The notes below the pieces were generated by a model, which was not told the origin of the DNA, did no database searches, and worked only from the letters and a program-made list of their open reading frames with translations. DNA of 12,858 bases from Candidatus Helarchaeota archaeon (GTDB lineage: Archaea > Asgardarchaeota > Lokiarchaeia > Helarchaeales > HEL-GB-A), in NCBI GenBank assembly GCA_013375405.1, contig JABXJU010000116.1, positions 1-12,858 on the forward strand, given 5' to 3'. This document shows positions 5,605 through 10,616 of this stretch, piece after piece. Position 1 is the first letter of the stretch, and every line of letters starts with the position of its first letter. Made by a program: the position numbers and the translations under genes.

Positions 5605-6591
5605 TTAATTGGAAGCTTTTCGGTATCCAGTACATCGTAGGATATTTTTTATTTGGTTTTTTATATGGTTAGGAAGCTGATTATTGATAAGAGCGTAAAT
5701 TGTGGAGAGAATAAGTAAGCTATTTCGATCTAAATCCTCGGACCAGCCATCAGTGGCGGGTATTATACAAAGGCGACCTTGTTTTTTACAGGATTTCTTA
5801 CATTGATCGCACTTGAGAGGTGAAACTACTACATTTCCTGTCAGCGTATTAATTTCAAAAAATGCATCAGACGAAAAAATCTGAACGGAGTCGCCCACTA
5901 GCGGTAATTCCATAATCTCTAAAGTTTCTTTCAAAAGGTCTATCTGTTCGGCACGTCGGTTTCGGATAATTTCGAGGCGTTCCATTTCACTACGAACTTG
6001 CGTTTGATGCAATTCATTCAGAGTTTCTTGAATCTCATCGGTACCTATTGAATAGAGTGCAGCAAAATTAGTATCTTTCGTTCTTCGACAAGAAAGCATA
6101 GTTTCGGCTAACCATTCGATACCAGTAAAGCCGTTGGGAACAATCTCAATATCCATCTGCGTTAGATATTCACTCCATTGAGAATTTAGTGGTTCATCAT
6201 TAATTAGAATGAAAAAAATCGGTATCGCGTGAGAACAGTTAGTTTTAATTTCTTCTACTATTGTTTCAGCTTCTTTCAGACTCTTTATAACCATAATGCA
6301 GCCGCTGGCACCACGGAAGTATAGTGGTCGAAGATATTTAACACGAGGAGCAAAGGAAACATCCCAGATTTGGAGCTTTACAACATTTTCATCAAAATAA
6401 ACCGAATTTATCCCGAAATTGACACCAATTGTCTGCTTATAATCCGAAATTATGTCTGAGTTTCCAGTAAATGCCCATAATAACCCCGACTTAACATCTT
6501 CTTCAGCCCCTATTAGAATAACCTTGAACAGGTAGTCATAATGGGTCTGGGTAGTGGGTTGCGACATTTTTACTCTACCAGAAACTTCCAA
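5605..6591 (-). CDS. Rab/Ras-like degenerate GTPase with coiled coil and four-Cys domain
   Basis: Residues about 20-170 have the Rab/Ras fold: FKVILIG strand 1, TIGVNF switch I (Thr54), KLQIWD (72-77) and LRPLYFRGASG (87-97). Nucleotide motifs are degraded. The P-loop reads GAEEDVKS (28-35), with Val where GK(S/T) needs Gly. The DxxG motif is DVSF, NKxD is replaced by NDEP (131-134), and no SAK is seen. Nucleotide binding or hydrolysis may therefore be weak or lost. A charged helix, probably coiled coil (about 185-227), leads to the C-terminal domain (243-320). It has cysteines 261, 264, 268 and 275, then DGW and LPNHIKNQIK, and is shared with the neighbour at 4370-5179. The first start is TTG (6589-6591), with GGA about 7-9 nt upstream. 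An ATG eight codons later (6565-6567) is equally plausible. No lipidation motif is seen. Confidence 0.85.
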   Translation of the reverse strand: MEVSGRVKMSQPTTQTHYDYLFKVILIGAEEDVKSGLLWAFTGNSDIISDYKQTIGVNFGINSVYFDENVVKLQIWDVSFAPRVKYLRPLYFRGASGCIMVIKSLKEAETIVEEIKTNCSHAIPIFFILINDEPLNSQWSEYLTQMDIEIVPNGFTGIEWLAETMLSCRRTKDTNFAALYSIGTDEIQETLNELHQTQVRSEMERLEIIRNRRAEQIDLLKETLEIMELPLVGDSVQIFSSDAFFEINTLTGNVVVSPLKCDQCKKSCKKQGRLCIIPATDGWSEDLDRNSLLILSTIYALINNQLPNHIKNQIKNILRCTGYRKASN

Positions 6592-6635
6592 TTTTTCCTT
6601 TTTTTCTCAATACCAACTTTTCCTCTATTTGTTTG

Positions 6636-6658
6636 GTTCCTACTAAATAAATAGGAAC
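6636..6658 (-). promoter_or_regulatory. inverted repeat around a TATA-like core, upstream of the Rab-like gene
   Basis: GTTCCTA and TAGGAAC are perfect 7-bp arms separated by 9 nt. The spacer and inner arm bases read ATTTATTTA on the minus strand, a TATA-like sequence about 45-70 nt before the two possible start codons. A dimeric regulator bound here would block the promoter. Operator function is inferred. Confidence 0.35.
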
Positions 6659-6944
6659 AGTACTCTAAAAATTTTATGAAAGATTTTCGGTATTTTTTAA
6701 TTGAAGGAATAGATTCAGAGGTCTAATCTATTACCCTATGAATTGACTTGTATTTCTGCTTATTAATGGGAAATTCAATAATTTTTTTTTCCCAATTTAC
6801 ATAAAAATATATCCTTATTTAAGCATAATTGCAAAGATTACGACTTTTTTAATTTAATCTTGGATATCTTATAAATACCAAAAAGCTAGTTTCAAATGCA
6901 ATTCATATAATTTAAAACTCTATTTTTAAAAATACATTAGAATT

Positions 6945-6959
6945 AAAAAAATAAAAAAA
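6945..6959 (-). terminator. double oligo-T terminator of the DUF11-like gene
   Basis: Two T7 runs (6953-6959 and 6945-6951) separated by one A lie just after the stop codon on the minus strand. This is a typical archaeal termination signal without a hairpin. Confidence 0.5.
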
Positions 6960-6966
6960 GAAGGTA

Positions 6967-8793
6967 TTATCCGACGATAACCTCAAGTTCTTCTCGTTCG
7001 TAATCGCCTGTCCCTTTAATGGTATAGCTAAATTTAATTTTCTCACCAGGTACGGCCTGTTCAATTTTCCATACTAATTGGGTTCCTTTGTCTACTTCTG
7101 CGGTCTCAGGTTTAAATTCGCTCGGAGTCCAGTCCAGGAGACTGAAGTTCGTTGGGATGATATCTTTGAGGGTAATATTTTCGATGAGAACTTCACCTTT
7201 ATTTTCAAAGACGATTGGGATGATGTACTCACCTGCTTCAGAACCAGGGGTCTGCCCTTTGTATGCTCGAATTCTCCTACGCACATATTTAACTTCAACT
7301 TTTGACGCTATTGTAGGAATTTTATCGGGAGGTCCGGGTGGACTAACATTTGCAGTAACATCGAGTGGGCAATTATATTCAACTTTTGGCTTGGGATCCC
7401 ATGCGTTCAAAGGATATCTAACCAATAATTGTTCATTAGGTTGAAGACCGCCAGAAACTGCCAGATCCTCAACTTTCATGATAAGCGTATGTATTGTTTC
7501 GGGATTGGTATCGTTGGGATCCATTTCACGAATAATACCAGTTCGTAATTCTTCATCACCGATAAAAACACTAACCTCATTAAGTTCAGGGGGTTTATGA
7601 TCGGCTGGAATAACGTCTCTATAAACTACTTCATTCACAATAGCAGAGCCTGCGTTTGTAACAATTAAGGAAATAGTCATGGGAGTCTTTGTATATGCAG
7701 TAACAGCGGGTGGGTCAATTACTTTCTCACATTCAATATTCAAAACAGGAAGTGCACCTGCGTCATAAGTGATATGTCCAACCACTTTGCTGGTAATTCG
7801 TGGGACAACGAGATACTCATGTACATTGGTAAATTTAGGAACTACGCCTGATTTGACTTTAAAATCTTTTGTCCATGAATTATTTGGGGCTATTTGAACG
7901 GAAGGCGCTTCTTCAACTACTACGTCTTTGCGTGCTTCCAAAACTTGTTCTACTTTCACGATTTTTAATTCTACGTTAAAGTTGCTCATATTTTCGAATT
8001 CAGCTGTACATTCCCATTCGCCAGGCTCCTCTAAACTTTCACCCTGATCAATTGCAAACATCGAATCAGAGAGAGCAGCAGTAGTTCCTATTAGTTTTGA
8101 TCTTGTTACACCCGGGACAATGTAATCGACCTCAATATTACCAGTTCCATACGGTTCAACTTGGTCAGGTCTAAAACCAACCCGAATAACCAGCGATTGA
8201 ACCCCGCCTGGCACAAGTTCGAAGCCATCCCAAATGATTTTTCGAGATTCTTCATCGAATCCTGCGTCACCTTGAGCAGGGCTATCAATGAGGGGGGATC
8301 CAAATGCGCCTGGTAGGTCTTTCACGAGCTTGATGTTAGTAATTTTATTTTCTGAGGTATTTTCAACGGAAATGGTGAAACTAACTGGCATTTGATGGTT
8401 TTTCACTAATGCCCAGTTGACTTCGACCCCTTTTTCATAGTAAGTGTCTATTATTTCCGTTAACTTTAGTAAAGTTTTAGTTTGTATCTCCCCACTTTTG
8501 ACCTCATAGGGTCTGCTCCAAGATGCGTTTGGATTAAGCTCGCCAACTTTCATTTCGTCGCCCAATTCACTTATTACTGTTTCAAGTCCTTTCAAATTCA
8601 GTACAATATTCCACAACCGATGTGCTCCTGAGGGATTATTAACGTTTGCGTCACCCGTAACTTTAAGATCTCGGAGTTCGCCGGGAGGTTGATACACTGA
8701 CTCTTCTTTTTCCGTGAAATCGATTATAATATTCTTGCCTTCTTCATCCATCTTCATTCCGTCCAGAATCTGATTTCTCTTTTTTTGATTCAA
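6967..8793 (-). CDS. large DUF11-like beta-sandwich repeat protein without signal peptide
   Basis: This 608-residue protein appears to be built of two kinds of beta-rich unit. DUF11-like units occur at about 133-228 (VSFTISVENTSENKITNI), 370-470 (TISLIVTNAGSAIVNEV) and 520-605 (YIIPIVFENKGEVLIENI). A second unit type is seen twice, ending SWSRPYEVKSG (91-101) and SWTKDFKVKSG (306-316). Order is therefore A-B-A-B-B. DUF11-like domains usually occur in exported surface proteins. Here the N-terminus is charged (MNQKKRNQILDGMKMDEEGK), with no signal peptide, membrane helix or anchor, so a cytosolic scaffold is inferred. The track start is TTG (8791-8793) with no ribosome-binding site. ATG codons at residues 13 and 15 (8755-8757, 8749-8751) follow GGACGGA and may be the true start. 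Function unknown. Confidence 0.8.
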   Translation of the reverse strand: MNQKKRNQILDGMKMDEEGKNIIIDFTEKEESVYQPPGELRDLKVTGDANVNNPSGAHRLWNIVLNLKGLETVISELGDEMKVGELNPNASWSRPYEVKSGEIQTKTLLKLTEIIDTYYEKGVEVNWALVKNHQMPVSFTISVENTSENKITNIKLVKDLPGAFGSPLIDSPAQGDAGFDEESRKIIWDGFELVPGGVQSLVIRVGFRPDQVEPYGTGNIEVDYIVPGVTRSKLIGTTAALSDSMFAIDQGESLEEPGEWECTAEFENMSNFNVELKIVKVEQVLEARKDVVVEEAPSVQIAPNNSWTKDFKVKSGVVPKFTNVHEYLVVPRITSKVVGHITYDAGALPVLNIECEKVIDPPAVTAYTKTPMTISLIVTNAGSAIVNEVVYRDVIPADHKPPELNEVSVFIGDEELRTGIIREMDPNDTNPETIHTLIMKVEDLAVSGGLQPNEQLLVRYPLNAWDPKPKVEYNCPLDVTANVSPPGPPDKIPTIASKVEVKYVRRRIRAYKGQTPGSEAGEYIIPIVFENKGEVLIENITLKDIIPTNFSLLDWTPSEFKPETAEVDKGTQLVWKIEQAVPGEKIKFSYTIKGTGDYEREELEVIVG

Positions 8794-8870
8794 TTAGAAA
8801 TCTTACATTGAGTTCTTTCTTGAAAGTACTATTTATTGTAGATGATTGCTTAAATAATCTATGAATTAAC

Positions 8871-9116
8871 CTATACGGTTAGCACGGTTTTAAAAATGCC
8901 ATAATACAAGACAAAAGTTGAGATGGGGAGAAAGAGAAACATATACGCGGGAATGATATAAAAAAGCGTCCAGAGTAAGGGTAATCAAGCTAATGAGTCA
9001 ATACATATAAGTCTTAAAAATGAGAACTCCTCTTGTGAATCAACTACAACTATTGTGGCCGGCACATAGACCAAAAGTAATCCGATAATAAGCCAGAAAA
9101 GGAATTGAGATATAAA
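8871..9116 (-). pseudogene. remnant of a small membrane-protein gene, one in-frame TGA
   Basis: One minus-strand frame gives about 82 codons of strongly hydrophobic sequence broken only by a TGA at 8985-8987, ending in TAG at 8871-8873. The first part reads SQFLFWLIIGLLLVYVPA, then a polar DSQEEF stretch. After the stop come LPLLWTLFYIIPAYMFLFLP and more hydrophobic residues, as in a protein of two or more membrane helices. No start codon remains; a TAA lies just upstream. The first codons are duplicated at 10167-10203 with mostly conservative changes. A sequencing error or chance hydrophobic frame in AT-rich DNA remains possible. Confidence 0.4.
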
Positions 9117-9117
9117 T
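9081..9117. repeat. 37-bp direct repeat, copy 1
   Basis: This matches 10167-10203 at 33 of 37 positions, in the same orientation, starting TCC(G/A)ATAATA and containing AGAAAAGGAATTGAGA. On the minus strand it encodes the SQFLFW(L/F)IIG segment of the membrane-gene remnant. The two copies flank the two-gene cassette at 9245-10103. Confidence 0.7.
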
Positions 9118-9244
9118 TATTGTTGCATTGGACTGGTGGGTATACTCCACATCCATCTTGAAAAGAAAAGACAGCGGAGGCTGGCATTGCCAATAAGTAC
9201 TTTCATTCGCCCCCATATCTTTATCTTGAAAAGGTCAATATATT

Positions 9245-9466
9245 TTAACCTTGAATATATTTTTTACAAATCTCGGATATGCCGCTTAAAGCCTCTTGAA
9301 AATCGTTTTTAATTCCTTTGTTTAATAAATCCGCAATGTCCTCACATAGAGGTGATAGAAGACGCTTTTTCAAATGAGCGGGTGTGGGTTCATAAGGGCG
9401 CGTCGCGTGTTTCGCTAGATTTGAAAAATGGCAGAGGAGCCTTTTGATCTGTATTTTTTTCACCAT
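9245..9466 (-). CDS. small basic protein, second gene of the RHH cassette
   Basis: This 73-residue protein of unknown family is basic, with a KKIQIKRLL start, a middle proline segment (RPYEPTPAHLKKR) and a probably helical C-terminal half (DIADLLNKGI, then EALSGISEICKKYI). It has no signal peptide or membrane segment. It starts 4 bp after the stop of the ribbon-helix-helix gene, and its ATG follows AGGAG by 7 nt (9474-9478), the best ribosome-binding site in the window. That supports it being expressed as the second gene of an operon. The arrangement recalls toxin-antitoxin modules, but the protein matches no toxin family I know, so none is assigned. Confidence 0.7.
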   Translation of the reverse strand: MVKKIQIKRLLCHFSNLAKHATRPYEPTPAHLKKRLLSPLCEDIADLLNKGIKNDFQEALSGISEICKKYIQG

Positions 9467-9470
9467 ATAA

Positions 9471-10103
9471 TCACTCCTCTCCCCTAAGAATTAGTGGGGT
9501 TGAACCTGGATTTAAAAACATTAATTGGTAGTTTTTGAGATTACCCAGTTTAGGTGGGATCTCTTTATTGAGTTTTGTTAAAAATTCTTTAACGATTAGA
9601 TTATACTTTTGAGCGGAAACGGCTCCATCAATGCTGAAACATCCATTGCCCCCACTTATGATTGATACATCATCGAATTCAAACAATAAACTCTGCTTAT
9701 TTTGGACCCCTATAACTTTTTTTAGTTGGTTATGGGTTTGATTGAACTCGGAATTCTCTAAGGTGAAAAGAATGTCGTCTCCATCCACTTCACAATTTTC
9801 AAAAAGTTTGGTAATGAGTTGGATTTCTCCTTGTGTGGCCCTAAAAGAGATACGGATTTTTTCTGGTTTGAGCGTTTTTAAAACAGATTTCAAAAAAGTT
9901 GAAATAACTTCATCATCCATATCAAGCGTCATATTACCATCTATATATAGCCAAGGTTCCTTCCCATTTTTTATAATCCATCTTAAAATGGCATCCTGAG
10001 TCGCCAGCGACAGCGCCCCCTTTGAAAATCCATATTTAGACGCTATTATCTTGCGAAATTCTTTATCCAATTCTTCCGGGAGATTGATTCTTAAGTTCGT
10101 CAT
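9471..10103 (-). CDS. ribbon-helix-helix (CopG/MetJ-like) protein with unknown C-terminal domain
   Basis: Residues about 2-47 form a ribbon-helix-helix DNA-binding domain: strand TNLRINLP, helix EELDKEFRKIIASKYG, turn FSKG, helix ALSLATQDAILRWIIKNG. Such domains dimerise and insert the strand into the DNA major groove. The remaining 160 residues are alpha/beta in appearance, with WLYIDGNMTLDMDDE, IRISFRATQGEI and a Gly-containing ISGGNGCFSIDG segment. I do not recognise that part; a ligand-binding or dimerisation role is only a guess. Most CopG-type antitoxins are 45-100 residues, so 210 is long. The start is ATG at 10101-10103. A perfect inverted repeat around a TATA-like box about 20-40 nt upstream suggests that the protein represses its own operon, which also includes the small gene at 9245-9466. 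Confidence 0.85.
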   Translation of the reverse strand: MTNLRINLPEELDKEFRKIIASKYGFSKGALSLATQDAILRWIIKNGKEPWLYIDGNMTLDMDDEVISTFLKSVLKTLKPEKIRISFRATQGEIQLITKLFENCEVDGDDILFTLENSEFNQTHNQLKKVIGVQNKQSLLFEFDDVSIISGGNGCFSIDGAVSAQKYNLIVKEFLTKLNKEIPPKLGNLKNYQLMFLNPGSTPLILRGEE

Positions 10104-10122
10104 ATAATAATAATAAAGCCAA

Positions 10123-10142
10123 TGATGTATTTAAAGACATCA
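10123..10142 (-). promoter_or_regulatory. candidate autoregulatory operator overlapping the RHH gene promoter
   Basis: TGATGT and ACATCA are perfect 6-bp arms separated by 8 nt; the spacer reads CTTTAAAT on the minus strand, a TATA-like box. It lies 20-39 nt before the ATG, implying a very short leader or leaderless mRNA. Symmetric half-sites are what a ribbon-helix-helix dimer pair would bind, and binding would occlude TBP. Confidence 0.5.
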
Positions 10143-10166
10143 ATGTAGCTTATTATAAATACTCTA

Positions 10167-10203
10167 TCCAATAATAAACCAGAAAAGGAATTGAGACGTA
10201 AAT
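10167..10203. repeat. 37-bp direct repeat, copy 2
   Basis: This is the second copy of the repeat at 9081-9117 (33 of 37 identical). Its minus-strand translation (SQFLFWFIIG) meets a TAG directly after the repeat, so here only the first codons of the membrane-protein gene survive. It lies upstream of the RHH gene promoter. Confidence 0.7.
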
Positions 10204-10307
10204 CCACGCGAATTATTGGTCAGAGGAGGAACTTAAAAATTATTATTTTCGAGAAGAATTTTTTAATTCTTTATGATTAATTATAACTAATTCTGAAAAT
10301 CGGGGTT

Positions 10308-10541
10308 GTGATTTTACAAATGGAACGGAAAAAATGGATTTACTTGGGATTAGTATTTATTGGCGTAGCAGTAATTTTCACTATAATTACACTTTTAATA
10401 ATGCCTTATGCTCCAACAATTTTTGATCCGAATGATATTTATTCTATCGCCTCTTTAACTACCATTATAATTGCTGTAATTGGCTATTTAGGCGCTTGTG
10501 CATGTTTTTTATGGTGGTTTTTTTCAGGGTTTTCAGTTTAA
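10308..10541 (+). CDS. small membrane protein with two transmembrane segments
   Basis: This 77-residue protein has a short basic N-terminus (MERKKW), a first membrane helix at about 11-33 and a short polar loop containing FDPND. A second helix follows at about 48-73, including GYLGACACFLWWFF. The positive-inside rule places the N-terminus in the cytosol. The GTG at 10308 or the ATG at 10320 could be the start; ATG gives MERKK directly before the helix and seems more natural. A TATA-like TTAATTATAA near 10276-10285 suits a leaderless or short-leader mRNA. It is the only complete plus-strand gene in the window. No family is recognised. Helix content and clean frame support it as real. Confidence 0.6.
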   Translation: MILQMERKKWIYLGLVFIGVAVIFTIITLLIMPYAPTIFDPNDIYSIASLTTIIIAVIGYLGACACFLWWFFSGFSV

Positions 10542-10546
10542 ACTGA
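10533..10546. repeat. 14-bp perfect palindrome spanning the stop codon
   Basis: TCAGTTTAAACTGA is its own reverse complement and contains the TAA stop of the small membrane protein. It lies in the convergent gap before the surface protein gene. It may be a transcript-end structure or chance; with no loop it is a poor hairpin. Confidence 0.3.
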
Positions 10547-10616
10547 GTATCAACGAAAACTTTCTTTATTGCAAAGGGATTTGAATAATCAATAGGATTT
10601 TAACCTTGCAAATTCA

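Larger units (their letters stand above)
6592..6966. other. AT-rich intergenic region upstream of the Rab-like gene
   Basis: This gap of about 375 bp has no convincing ORF. It holds a perfect inverted repeat at 6636-6658 around an AT-rich TATA-like core and a second one, TGGGAAA / TTTCCCA (6767-6773 with 6788-6794). The terminator of the DUF11-like gene is at its right end. An unannotated small RNA cannot be excluded. Confidence 0.5.
8794..9244. other. accessory intergenic region with membrane-gene remnant
   Basis: About 450 bp lie between the DUF11-like gene and the small basic protein gene. The left part should hold the DUF11-like gene promoter; ATAAATA near 8831-8840 is a weak TATA candidate. 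Most of the rest is the decayed membrane-protein frame and repeat copy described separately. About 9120-9244 shows nothing I can assign. Confidence 0.45.

Noticed and set aside
7078..7444. Several overlapping ORFs on both strands within the DUF11-like gene
   Set aside because: They lie wholly inside the long, domain-rich minus-strand frame, have no recognisable motifs, and are typical shadow frames.
9182..9192. Palindrome TGGCATTGCCA near the small basic gene
   Set aside because: An 11-nt palindrome with 5-bp arms is expected by chance, and it is not positioned at a promoter or start.
9245..10103. Calling the RHH pair a defined toxin-antitoxin system
   Set aside because: Gene order and the operator are suggestive, but the second protein matches no toxin fold I can name and the RHH protein is unusually long. 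Kept as a finding only.
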